DNA from: Chaetoderma sp. LZ-2023a
Lineage: Eukaryota; Mollusca; Caudofoveata; Chaetodermatida; Chaetodermatidae
Assembly (NCBI GenBank): GCA_034401795.1
Contig: CM067370.1
Location: 57,519,295 to 57,583,294, forward strand
DNA: 64,000 nt
Direction: 5' to 3'
Below, piece by piece: positions 33,500 to 43,399 of this stretch. Positions within the stretch are counted from its first letter, which is position 1, and every line of letters begins with the position of its first letter. The notes beneath the pieces are model-generated. The model saw nothing but the letters and a program-made list of their open reading frames with translations. It did not search any database and had not been told where the DNA came from. Made by a program: the position numbers and the translations under genes.

Positions 33500-34275
33500 A
33501 ACGCAAAAACCCTGCTTATCTAGAGCTCTGACACTAAAGGAATCAAAATCGTTGGAGGGAACGCATAGACGAACATTCCTGTCCAGGACTGAGACAGGTC
33601 ATCCACCGCCATGGCTTGACTGTCCGGAAAAAGAGACATGTAAGAGGAGATCTGAGCATTCAGATATGTCGCAAACAGATCTACCAGAGGACGATCCATG
33701 AAAATCGCTTTGACAACCGACCTCTTTAACTGCCACTCTGTGTGGGCGAATTTGCTGGGACGTGACAGTTGGTCCACAAGAAAATTCAGACTGCCTGGGA
33801 CATGAGGAGACACTGGAAGAATCTGATTCTTGCGACACCATAAGAGAAGGTTCCACACTTATTGACAAAGGATGGATGACCTTGTAGACCCCTGCCTGTT
33901 GATATAAGAGACCACTGTTGAATTGTCCGACCGAATCGAGACTTCGAGACCTATCACAAGATCTGACCATGAAAGGAGAGCCTTCTTGACACCACACAAT
34001 TCCAGAATGTTGATATGAGCTGTCGACTCCTCCAGGGACCAAAGACCGGAAACCGACAGGGAGTCCCAGACCGCTCCCCATCCCTCCTGAGAAGCGTCTG
34101 TGAAGATACAAAATGTAATCGCCTGAGGGGAGGACTTAACCAGTAGAACGCCCATCAGAAGCAGAGAACGGTCTTTCCAAAAATCTAGAAGAGGAATCAA
34201 GTGTTCTCTGATTGGAATCTGATGGTAAATAGAGTGAACCGACTGCTTCCAAAGGGACATTAAATACATTTGGAA
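33500..34275 (-). pseudogene. DIRS-4 RNase H region and RT end
   Basis: Frame 34290-33859 carries FQMYLMSLWKQSVHSIY (end of RT), FCIFTDASQEGWGAVWDSL and EVSIRSDNSTVVSYINRQGS. The next frame (33858-33520) carries GSLNFLVDQLSRPSKFAHTE, RPLVDLFATYLNAQISSYMS and YAFPPTILIP. The order is that of DIRS-1. A 150-bp stretch with repeated ATTGGGTGATT motifs (33340-33500) interrupts the downstream domain. Confidence 0.8.
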
Positions 34276-34460
34276 TGAAGGAAATGTCAATTTCCCTTTC
34301 TTCGAGATCTAACAATACTCACCATTCTGTTACTTCTGATATACAGCTGGCCTTAACAGCGGCTCTAGGATTATAGACTTAGAAAGCTTTACCGACTCCT
34401 GGGAACCGGGTACTAGGCTCCCAACTGCCGAGTATCCGTTTACCATAGAGCTCATATTGT
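34276..34460 (+). repeat. DIRS-3 3' terminal inverted repeat
   Basis: From CAATACTCACCATTCTG (34313) through GCTTTACCGACTCCTGGGAA to AGAGCTCAT it is complementary to 40770-40918. The outer 37 bases (34276-34312) are 3'-specific. Confidence 0.9.
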
Positions 34461-34530
34461 TTGCATAGCCACCAAACAAGAGAAAACTATGGCTTGCCTC
34501 CGTGGGGCTGGGAGGCTGGGTCCGTAACAG

Positions 34531-34640
34531 AATGGTGAGTATTGTTAGATCTCGGAGAAAGGGAAATTGACATTTCCTTCATTCTCCTTCGATCAATACT
34601 CACCATTCTGTTACTTCTGATATACACCAGATTTGATCAG
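34531..34640 (-). repeat. DIRS-3 internal complementary region
   Basis: CAGAATGGTGAGTATTGTTA to CATTTCCTTCATTC is the reverse complement of the 3' end. It is followed directly by TCCTTCGATCAATACTCACC, the complement of the 5' end at 40930-40890. The junction sits at about 34584. Confidence 0.9.
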
Positions 34641-34961
34641 TAACCTGGTGGGAAGGGGCAAGCCATAAATGCTAATTTTGCCCCTTGGAGAAAGATTTTA
34701 GACTTCAAACTTGACTAACGGAGACCTAAAAGGACCGTCAAGTTTACGGAACCGAATCACATTCGCATCACCGCTCCCCCCCCCCCCCCTTTTTCCTCCT
34801 AAGAAAAGGGAGAGAACTCACGAACATGTATCTCGCCTGAAAACACAAATATGCCAAGAGGGTTAACTGCTCCCTGCATATTCCATGTATTAGCCTGGGA
34901 ATGAGCATGAATATATAAAATGAATGAACATGATACACATCCATAATACAAAAAACTCTGA

Positions 34962-36533
34962 CTATTGAATTACCTTATGATAATTGGACTCCATGGTATC
35001 CATGGATGCGGCGCCATAAGGCTTTTTATGGCAGATCCACAGATGTCTATCGTTCGACCGTAACGAGTCAGTCCGTTTCTTGTACTTAGTCAAAGCACGG
35101 ACCGGGCACCAGACACTGGCATCACGATCAAACCTAGTTAACTTCGGTATAATGATCGGTTTGCCGGGATATCTCAAAGATTGGTTCTTTGACATAAACT
35201 CTGCTCTTGGCAGAAGACGCAGACCTTCTCCAGAAACAATAAATCGGTTCCTCTCTGCCGAAAGCACATGGATCTCACTGCGCCTTCTAGCTGAGGAAGC
35301 TGCCAATAGAAAGACCGCCTTTAGAGTCAACTGCTTTAGACCAGCCGAACGCAACGGTTCGAAAGGGTACTTGGCCAGTACATTAACCACTAAAGATAGA
35401 CTCCAGGCTGGAATGACTACCGGTTGTCTCGGGCGGAGATTGCTCATTCCCTTCAACATCACATTTAACTGGGCCACCTCTGGACTATCCGTGTTGGCTA
35501 GACAAGGAATAACTGATGCCAAAGCTGACTTGTATCCAGCAACTGTGACGGGAGCTAGTCCTGAAAAGAACAGCTCACAGTGAAAGTCTGCTATTTGCTG
35601 AATAGTGGATTGAAAGGTATCAATACCCTTTTCTTCACACCAGTCTGCAAATCCGTTAACCGTGTTGTTATATGACTTGAAGGTTGACCTCCTTCTCGCA
35701 GCCGCGATGAAATCAGCAGCCTGTCGAGAAAAGCCTTCCGACATGGAACGTTGTTTGATAACATCCACGCAGTCAATTTGAACATTTCGGGACGCTCGTG
35801 TAGGAAGCGTCCCTTGGCCTGGGAGATTATGTTCGGAATCTCGGGCAACTGCACAGGATTTTCCACCAGCAGATCTAGAAGATCCGTGAACCACGCCCTG
35901 CTCGGCCAATACGGCGCTATTAGCAGGACCAGACACGGTTCTTCCCTGACCTTCACCAATACCTTCGGTAGAAGAATGGTGGGTGGGTACGCGTAAGCGT
36001 GCATCCCTCTCCAGCTTATCGCCAGAGCGTCTGTATCGACGGCATTTGGATCTGGAATCGGCGAGACATATGTCATGATTTGAGCATTTTCCTTTGTGGC
36101 GAACAAGTCCACGTTGGGTTTGCCCCAATGCTCGAAGATCCGTCGCAGAACCGGAGGGTTGAGGGACCATTCTGTTGGCAGAATTGTCTGTCTGCGAGAC
36201 AAAGCATCCGCCAGGATGTTCAATCGGCCAGGAATATGAGCTGCTTTCAAAACAACCGAGTAATTCCTGCACCATTGAATCAAGTGCCACACCCTGATAC
36301 ACAGAGTGGGCGACCTGGTCCCGCCTTGGCGATTTATATATGATACTACTGTCGAATTGTCCGACCGTATCAATATCACCTTGGCCCTGATCATCGGAAG
36401 GAACTCTTCCAACGCCAGTTCCACTGCCATCATTTCCAACAGATTGATATATGCAGCTGACTCTCCAGGAGAGTCCATGTGACCGACACCTGGTGTTCTC
36501 CCAGGCAGGCACCCCACCCTTCCAGCGATGCAT
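34962..36533 (-). pseudogene. DIRS-3 tyrosine recombinase, C-terminally truncated
   Basis: A 523-residue frame whose first half overlaps RNase H in another frame. The recombinase proper starts near residue 245 (MSEGFSRQAADFI, STFKSYNNTVNGFADW). The core includes TVAGYKSALASVIPCLAN, VVIPAWSLSLVVNVL and SARRRSEIHVLSAERNRF with the first catalytic Arg near residue 416. It ends HLWICHKKPYGAASMDTMES then NYHKVIQ-stop. In DIRS-1 about 75 more residues follow, with HxxR and the nucleophilic Tyr. Those are absent from the 320 bp that separate this stop from the internal complementary region. The last codons CATAAG|GTAATT resemble a splice donor, but no acceptor-linked HxxR was found. Confidence 0.85.
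35591..36480 (-). CDS. DIRS-3 RNase H and DIRS-specific downstream domain
   Basis: The C-terminal ~300 residues of a frame open from 37567. They read LLEMMAVELALEEFLPMIRA, KVILIRSDNSTVVSYINRQG, HIPGRLNILADALSRR, then WGKPNVDLFATKENAQIMTY, SPIPDPNAVDTDALAISW and LLIAPYWPSRAWFTDLLDLL. The first part of RNase H (YTDASLEGWG) lies in the RT frame, so a single shift near 36450 separates them. The C-terminus (to 35591) overlaps the recombinase start. Confidence 0.85.
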
Positions 36534-37752
36534 CCGTGTAGACGGACAGCTGGGGGTGGGGTAGGTGCAGCGAAACCCCTACTAGGAGATTCTGACGCTG
36601 TTTCCACCATAGAAGATGCGATATTATCGGCTCCAAAACTGGCACCAGTTTTGACAGGGGTTCTGTTCTCTGTTTCCACAGAGACATCAGATACAACTGG
36701 ATAGGCCTTCGCATTAGAGCAGCGTACGGGATAACCTGCTCCATGGAGACCATCATGCCCAGCATCTGAAGGAACCGCCTCGCCTGAATGTGGTTTCCCA
36801 CTCGAAAACTCTTGAGGATGGCTAACAGAGACACCACTCTGGGCTCTGACGGGTAAACCCTGCCCTCCTCGAGGTCGAATCGCATCCCCAAATAAACGAA
36901 ATGTTGAGTGGGCGTCAACTCGGATTTCTCCTCGTTGACTATCCAGCCTAGATCTGAAAGTAACTTCAGAGTCAGAGCAGTATCCACGTTCAACCTGGCT
37001 GCCAAGTCCGCCTTGAGCAGCCAGTCGTCTATGTAGGTGTGTAGCGCCACGTTCTCTTTTCTGAGAAACGCTGTCACCGCAAGGACCACTCTTGTGAAAA
37101 CCCTCGGAGCTGTCGACAGGCCGAACGGGAGAACTGTAAACTCCCATACTTGATTCTGAAACGCAAATCTCAGAAACCTGTGCCAACTCCGATTCATAGG
37201 AATGTGGAAATATGCATCTTTCAGATCGATCGATACACACCACATTCCTTTCCTCAATCCCGCCATTACCGACGTCGGCGTTTCCATCTGGAACCGAGGC
37301 GTATGGATAAACCAATTTAATGGCCTGAGATTGAGTATGGGTCTCCATCCCCCTGTGCTCTTGGGGACAAGGAACATGTTTGAATAGAAGCGTGGAGTGT
37401 TTCGGTTTGCTGGTTTTATTGCTCCCTTCAGAAGCAAACCCGACACTTCCTTTTGAACAGCTTCTAACTTGTCTGGCTCCCTTGGTACGGGTGTCCAGAC
37501 AGGTGCCAAAGACAGATTTTGTGGTGGAAAGTCCCACCACTCCGGCATGTAACCCTGGGATAACCATCCCAGAACCAGACTGTCTGACGTCACACTTCGC
37601 CAGGCCTTGACGAAACGCATGAGCCTTCCACCCACCATAGACGCCTTGACGTCTAACGGGGTTGTCCGCCTCGCAGTCCGCCCTCCCCCCTCTTTCTTAA
37701 CGAGAGAGAGAGAGAACCATTTCGTTCTAGGCACGACGGGTATAACTGGCAC
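36430..37752 (-). CDS. DIRS-3 reverse transcriptase
   Basis: A 440-residue frame. GWRPILNLRPLNWFIHTPRF is near residue 120-140 and SIDLKDAYFHIPM near 170-182 carries the first catalytic Asp. LPFGLSTAPRVFTRV follows near 205-220, and TYIDDWLLKA near 238-247 has both palm Asp residues. HFVYLGMRFDLEEG, then MLGMMVSMEQVIPYAALMRR, and SVYTDASLEGWGACLGEH (RNase H) near 405 complete the frame. It ends prematurely after LHISICWK because of the shift near 36450. All RT catalytic residues are intact. The start is uncertain; the frame is open from about 37752 just after the gag stop. Confidence 0.88.
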   Translation of the reverse strand: MPVIPVVPRTKWFSLSLVKKEGGGRTARRTTPLDVKASMVGGRLMRFVKAWRSVTSDSLVLGWLSQGYMPEWWDFPPQNLSLAPVWTPVPREPDKLEAVQKEVSGLLLKGAIKPANRNTPRFYSNMFLVPKSTGGWRPILNLRPLNWFIHTPRFQMETPTSVMAGLRKGMWCVSIDLKDAYFHIPMNRSWHRFLRFAFQNQVWEFTVLPFGLSTAPRVFTRVVLAVTAFLRKENVALHTYIDDWLLKADLAARLNVDTALTLKLLSDLGWIVNEEKSELTPTQHFVYLGMRFDLEEGRVYPSEPRVVSLLAILKSFRVGNHIQARRFLQMLGMMVSMEQVIPYAALMRRPIQLYLMSLWKQRTEPLSKLVPVLEPIISHLLWWKQRQNLLVGVSLHLPHPQLSVYTDASLEGWGACLGEHQVSVTWTLLESQLHISICWK

Positions 37753-37809
37753 CGCTGTTCCTGTCGCACAGGCGCGGTCCAGGCGGATATGAAGGGAGAT
37801 TTCGTACCC

Positions 37810-39681
37810 TCAGGTACGCTTCGGCCCCTTCTGTCCGCCCTTTGAGGTCTTACCCTTCCCCTTCCCGCCTCTAGGGCGGTCAGGAGCAACATTGGGGAGG
37901 GTAGGCGCCTCTACAACCTTCCTGGGCTTCTTCGCCGGCGGCGGATCCGAAAACCCAGCTGAAGCAGAAGTCGCAACAGGCCTAGCTTTCGCCTTGCCCT
38001 TATGCTTCTTCTGCTTCCTTGAAGGTTGTCCCGTTAGCGGTTTCCCCACAGCCCCTAGTGCGTGCACTTGCCGCACTAGCTCTAGCTGTAGGTTTACCGC
38101 TAACCGATTCTGCGCGATACTGGTGGTATCCTCTAAGATGGCCCGCGCTTGGCCACCGAAGATGCTAGGCCCTGTCAGGGGCATCCCAAGAAGACGCTCC
38201 CTGACTGCCGTAGCCGGACGCATATGGTCACTCGCGCTTGCACCCTTGCCAATGCCACACATGAAAGCACCACAGGTGGCACAGGGTGGCCTGCCCCCGC
38301 TTCAGCCCACACCGACTGAAGGAGACGATACGAGTGGTTGACAGTGCTCATCGCTGCCCTCACACCCTCATCGCATAGGGACAGGACTTCTTCCTGGTGT
38401 ACCTGAGACTTTGTCCACAAGTGCCGGACCGGGGCCACCCGCCACGGCACTCTGGACGCCCAGTACCCATCGGTCATCCTCAGTGACCGACGGGACTACA
38501 CCATATCTGTCGTATTCCCCCCGCGGAATACGACATCTTGCCCGCACCTCCCTGGAGGCCGCAGGGAGCTGACCCTTGGTCATCAGTTGTTTGCTATAAA
38601 TAGCGTCCAACAAATCTATGAACCGTGGATCCAGTCCCACTGACTGGATCCGGGCCGCGGGCAAAATCCCCGTCCTGATCGACGCACGGGGCGCATCTTC
38701 ATCGGCCGTGGCCGAAACCACAGACGGGTCAACCCTGGCTAGCCACACCAGAGCATCTGACCAATCTACCTCCGATGAAGACACCCACGCAAACACGTCA
38801 CCCGTTGACGTGCTCACGGGCCTGCCAGCCACGGCCTCCCGGCAAGGAGCCACGGCTGACACGCCAGGCACTCCGGTACCACACGGTTCCGCCGCCACCC
38901 CATGAAACACTCCGGTCCATGGGGTAAGTCCGCACGGAAAACCGTACGGACCCGTAGCAGTCGCGGAACCATAGCCGGACACAGGCGCCAACGGCACCCC
39001 ACGTCCGACTGCCGGACCAGGTGAGATAGGTGAGTACCACGCCCGGCCCGGCACACCCGTTCCCGTGACTGCTGGTGCCAAACCAAGCCGCACGGAACCG
39101 GTGCACGGTACCGGATTGGCCTCAGCCACATGCGGAGCCGCTGACCTGGCTTGCGCCAAACCAGACAAATGGAGGCCGCTTCCGTCCAGGACGGAATCAA
39201 CCTCCATATTCTCCACCTGCGGCTTCACGGGCCGCAGCAACCTCTCCTCCTCGGCCTCCTCGTCTTCAGACTCCGAAGAGTCGTCACTAGACGAGTCAAC
39301 CGTGGAACCGTCCTGGCGGACGGCTCCCACACCTGACGGACCGGCCACCGCTACTGGACCACCCGGAGGTGGCCGCAGAGAAACAGAACCCATCTGGCCG
39401 AAGCCAGACGGGACTGCCAGGGGGCCGTACGAGACGACCCCCTCGGTAACCAGTCCAGAATCCTGTCCGAGGACAGGATCCGTACCAGGCATGGGGAGAA
39501 ACTGCCCCTCAACCTTTGGTAGCAGAACGCTATGCAGAAAACCCTGCATAGCCAGACCAAACCACGCCGGCGGTGCCATCTCCGCCACCTCCAGCTGGGG
39601 ACGTGGAGCACCCCCACCGGCCGAACCGGGCGCTCCACGATTTACTCTCGGACCGCCTGACCCCGCATCAGACCCAGCCAA
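37810..39681 (-). pseudogene. DIRS-3 gag-like region (frameshifted)
   Basis: Three minus-strand frames in order. 39681-38368 is Gly/Pro/Ser-rich with an acidic SSSDDSSESEDEEAEEERLL block and VDWSDALVWLARVDPS, the counterpart of EEDWSDACQWLV in DIRS-1. A middle piece near 38440-38230 carries VNHSYRLLQSVWAEAG. The end, 38262-37810, has LLGMPLTGPSIFGGQARAIL and a Lys-rich tail (KKHKGKAKARP, GGKGKGKTSKGGQKGPK) likely to bind nucleic acid. Frameshifts fall near 38440 and 38230. Unlike DIRS-1, a stop separates gag from RT. Sequence is GC-rich compared with flanks. Confidence 0.75.
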
Positions 39682-39699
39682 GTCCTTCTGGCAAGGAAC

Positions 39700-40769
39700 T
39701 TAACCATCATCTCAACGGACCACACTGCACAAACATTACACCTATGATCAATATTACACAGGGCACACCTAAAACAGACATGGTCCTTGAACACGACACG
39801 GACAAAACTTATGGCATTCGTCACATGATGGCGGGGCTGGCTTGGCCTATAACATAAGCACAAACCTACAATAAACAAGCGGAACGAGACCCGGATGGAA
39901 GGCAGACAATTAATTTTCAAATAATTTGACTCATAATTTAACTGTAACCCTCCCGCACCCCACCCCGCTACAACAACGATCGCATTGATTATGACGACAA
40001 GAACGAGGCGGGCATTAAACACACCCATAATAGATCCTCCAGGATGTGTAACGGCTCCAGGAATCATATCGCATAGCATTCGGGGTATATTTACTAATCA
40101 ATATAAATTATACTCCTAACGAAAGCAGCACGATATGTGAAGAAAACAACAAAATGTATAACAAACTGCTGTATCACACGGTAAAACCGCAGACCACGCA
40201 TCTACTCAAGAATTTTGAAACCACCGATCATTGCAAACCAATCGTGATCGCACGTAAACTTGATCATTCTAAAGTTTCCGGTACCATTTTTAGTACGCAG
40301 CACCCAGAACAAGATGCGCGAATTAATGAAAAATTTTTCTTCACATAAACATCCGAGCGACCGGGTGTGACGTCACCCGCTCGGATCCTACGGAGAACGA
40401 CGTCAGCCGATATTCGTGTTAGAAATACCGTAGCATAACACCTATTTTCATATCTGCCGATCGCCTGTTGGGGGTTAAAGAAGGCGATCGCCTGGCATAT
40501 ATCGTTGTTAGCACACGTCCCAGATTCTATGGGGACAGAAATTGGAACATGCGACACAGCGAAATTTAGAGACCTAAGTCTTTTAACTATGGATAATAAA
40601 GAATGATACAACCTGGTTATCTTCGGCGGTATTCTCCATAGTATCCTTTAGTTAATCCTTTCACGAACACACAAACTATCACTACAGATTAAAGACTTAG
40701 ATTTTCTTTCACAAAAAAACACTAAAATCCTCAATGCAGAAAGCATGTATTGCTCTTGTTGCTATGCAA
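39700..40769 (-). other. DIRS-3 untranslated leader
   Basis: About 1.07 kb between gag and the 5' repeat. No coding content was recognised; two GGCGATCGCC-like palindromes occur near 40455 and 40483. Confidence 0.6.
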
Positions 40770-40930
40770 ACAAGAATGAGCTCTATGGTAAACGGGTACT
40801 CGGCAGTTGGGAGCCGAGTACCCGGTTCCCAGGAGTCGGTAAAGCTTTCTAAGTCTATAATCCTAGAGCCGCTGTCAAGGCCAGCTGTATATCAGAAGTA
40901 ACAGAATGGTGAGTATTGATCGAAGGAGAA
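40770..40930 (-). repeat. DIRS-3 5' terminal inverted repeat with hairpin
   Basis: Complementary to 34313-34460. Within it, GGGTACTCGGC and GCCGAGTACCC (40796-40825) form an 11-bp perfect stem with an 8-base loop. The 3' copy carries the same hairpin with two changes. Confidence 0.88.
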
Positions 40931-42345
40931 GGGTCTTCTCATCAGCGCCGTCCATGGAATAACATTCTCTATGCTGACCATCAAACCTATCACTCTTAGC
41001 AGAAGTCTTGCTCAGACCATGGAAGAAGAAGACAGGATTTCCATTGCCACTGATAAAGCCTCTATTCTTGGAACTGAGGGGAAGACAAGACCCTGGGCCA
41101 GATCGAAAGAAACACCTAGATGCGTGAAGATTTGAGAGGGACCTAGGCTTGATTTCTTTAGATTTAAAATCCACCCTAGGTTACATGCCAGACAGCAAAC
41201 CTCTGAAAGAATTCCTGAGAAAATTGAAGAAGACTTACTTTACTAACCAATCGTCTATATAAACGTGGAGATGAATAGAACGACGGTGAAAATTTCTGAA
41301 AACATGAAAGAAGGCGTCATTTTGGTCGATGGAAACGACCACATACCCTGATCTAGACTGGAAATGATCTGGGAGATGGTCTCCATCTTGACTTGAGAGT
41401 AAGAATCATGATATTTAATCATGCCATACCCCCTTGTTAAAATCAAATTAATGCAGATTTGAATGTTTCAGAGTAAGATTTAATGACAAGGTAGGAAAAC
41501 CTACCCTAGGCTGAACGCTCTCATGTATGTATAAATTCCTTAGAATTAACATAATTCACAAAGAAAACTAACATGATAAAGACCAAATTGTCAATTGAAA
41601 GGACCAGAGGAGACAAGAAAGAAGAATTAGAAGAGGAAAGAGCCGACACAAAAGACGGAAGGTCTATAAAAAATCTCATCCTTAAAAGAGTAGAGTCTAA
41701 GCAATCCACCAGTGAGCCAGGGACTAGTCATCCGAACAGACCCTGACTGGACAATATCTCCTCAGACCTGACCGACTAGGGATAGAAGAATAGAAGAAGG
41801 ATTAGGAGATGGAAAAGACAAAAGATGAGAAGAGGCACCAGAGGCCATAGAATCAGCAGATCAAATGGAAAGAGGAGAGCAAGGCCTCTTGGAAGCTAGG
41901 AGAAGAAAACTGTAAAGAATCAGGAAAGGAAAAAGATATATCAGAAGGAATGTGAACAGATACAACATCCTGACCAGAGGACATGGAAAGAAAAGAGAAA
42001 AGAGCTGACATGAAAGAACGAACAAGGGACGAATCCCTAAAAACAGAAAACAATGAGAAAAACGTAATCAAAAATTAGAAACTCAGGCTCAAAGGAGAGG
42101 ACAGAAACATTCGGATCAAGATGATCAAAAGAGGAAGAGGAAGAGAGGAATTAAGAAGCATGGAAGATGAACAGGAAAGAACAGGACCAGAAGATCCCAG
42201 GAGAGAATTGATAGAAGATGAAAAACGGGAAAACCCCATAGAAGGGAAAAAAGAAGGAAGACAGAAAGAGAGAGAGGAAGGAGGACATGACTAGAAGAAA
42301 ACTTTAGAAGGAGAAGGGGCAGAGGATGGAGGAAGAGGCCTATAC
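40931..42345 (-). mobile_element. DIRS-4, 5' segment
   Basis: Continuation of DIRS-4 beyond DIRS-3. Minus-strand text from 40990 to 40931 reads LMVSIENVIPWTALMRRP. Further on, near 41400-41330, VKMETISQIISSLDQGMW gives the segment before the first catalytic Asp. The rest to 42345 is purine-rich on the + strand (Ser/Phe/Leu-rich frames on the minus strand) and may be decayed gag; this is inferred from position. No 5' terminal repeat is seen, so the element is truncated near 42345. Confidence 0.72.
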
Positions 42346-42599
42346 TCAGTGTTGCCCCCAACATCTGATTTTTGGGGGTCCCAAGGAACCCACACTCAGT
42401 TTGGGGGTCCCGCTGTACAATATGGGGGTCCCATGGGGGTCATCATCTGAAATATTGGGGTTCCATGTTTTTTTCTTAAAATAAACACAACACATTGATC
42501 TAATTATAAAGCACTTTATTAAACATGTTGAAAGCACGAGTTATGACATTGTGTAAATACTGTTAATGTATATATAGAGAATATTAACCATACATAGTT

Positions 42600-42790
42600 T
42601 ATTAACCTTTAGCCCTTAACACTTTTGGCCACCATTGTAGATAACCAAAATATCTATTTTTGAAAGTTTAACACTGGAATGACTGGCTTTAAACAGTGTC
42701 AGTCTTCCAGTGGTAAATTTTCAAAAATATGTATTCTGTGATGTACAATGGTGGCTAAAATTGATTTATTGAAATGGCCCTTGTATATTT
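42600..42790. mobile_element. Small inverted-repeat element, family M1, copy 4
   Basis: CCTTAACACTTTTGGCCACC on the left and GTGGCTAAAATTG on the right are inverted. The centre CTGGAATGACTGGC and CCAGTGGTAAATTTTC plus AAAAATATGT matches copies 1 and 2. Confidence 0.65.
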
Positions 42791-43208
42791 AACTAATAAC
42801 ATTTGAACTGCATGTCAATAAACAATACACAATGTAACTTAAAGCACTGTACTTGTTTGTTGTCTGATAAACCAACCAACCTACATTGACAACCTTGTAT
42901 GATTAACATTTCCAAAGACCACTACATTAGTAATTAGCAAAGACCACTGCATTAGTTTTTCTATTAAACCCTAACTTGACTTTGGACGAATTGAAAAATT
43001 ACGAGTATCTGGGGCGAGTTTGCTCAAGGACGACTTGACCTACTTCGATATAATGCGCACGTATTTTTTATAATGTAACTGGAATGACTAAATATAGTGG
43101 AATACATAGGCTAAGATCACACAAAACAATAATTTATCAAAAATAATCTGTATAAATCAGATTAAACTGCGTAATTAGTGAAAATATATTCGCCAATAAC
43201 CGGATATG

Positions 43209-43322
43209 TCTAATTCATAGGGAGTAATGCGATTGCTGATTGGTTGAAGCATAGATAACGCATTATCTAATTCATAGGGAGTAATGCGATTGCTGATTGG
43301 TTGAAGCATAGATAACGCATTA
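43209..43322 (+). repeat. 57-bp tandem duplication
   Basis: Two apparently identical units begin TCTAATTCATAGGGAGTAA at 43209 and 43266. The unit contains GATTGGTTGAAGC and ends AACGCATTA. Confidence 0.95.
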
Positions 43323-43399
43323 GCGTGTATCCAATAAGGACGCTTGTATCGGGGAGCTTTGAGCTATACGCTGTTTGGAAAAAATCAATATTTTAACGT

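Larger units (their letters stand above)
31336..34275 (-). mobile_element. DIRS-4, 3' segment (host of DIRS-3)
   Basis: An older, divergent DIRS1-like element. Its 3' terminal repeat starts near 31336 (CCCACAGAC, C-tract, CTTGCGGGTTAG). An internal complementary region follows at 31722-31870, then recombinase, RNase H and the RT end. It is interrupted at 34275 by DIRS-3 and resumes at 40931. The two sides join collinearly: ...ALMRRP at 40931 and FQMYLMSLWKQ at 34275, which in DIRS-1 is one continuous RRRPIQLFLMTQW. Confidence 0.85.
34276..40930 (-). mobile_element. DIRS-3: full-length DIRS1-like element of a second family
   Basis: 6.65 kb with both ends present. The 5' end at 40930 reads (minus) TTCTCCTTCGATCAATACTC; the 3' end near 34276 reads CATTTCCTTCATTC. 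Inverted repeats, internal complementary region (34531-34640), recombinase, RNase H, RT, gag and leader are all in DIRS1 order. Insertion into DIRS-4 was clean, with only a TTC shared at both borders. Protein similarity to DIRS-1 is high in RT and RNase H and low in gag, so this is a separate family. The recombinase lacks its C-terminal active site. Confidence 0.93.
42346..43399. other. Intronic interval with a GGGGGTCCC-rich stretch
   Basis: 42370-42470 repeats TTTGGGGGTCCC-type words four to five times. The minus strand there translates to ISDDDPHGTPILYSGTPKLS, which I do not recognise. The rest is AT-rich with an M1 copy and a 57-bp tandem duplication (listed separately). Confidence 0.5.

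Noticed and set aside
34900-34961. Spliced C-terminal exon for the DIRS-3 recombinase after CATAAG|GTAATT
   Set aside because: Downstream acceptors (for example TTTTCAG at about 34840) lead to no HxxR or Tyr box; deletion is the simpler reading.
38814-39703. Open frames of 95-212 codons on the + strand opposite DIRS-3 gag
   Set aside because: The region is GC-rich and the antisense frames follow gag codon structure; no independent motif or start context.
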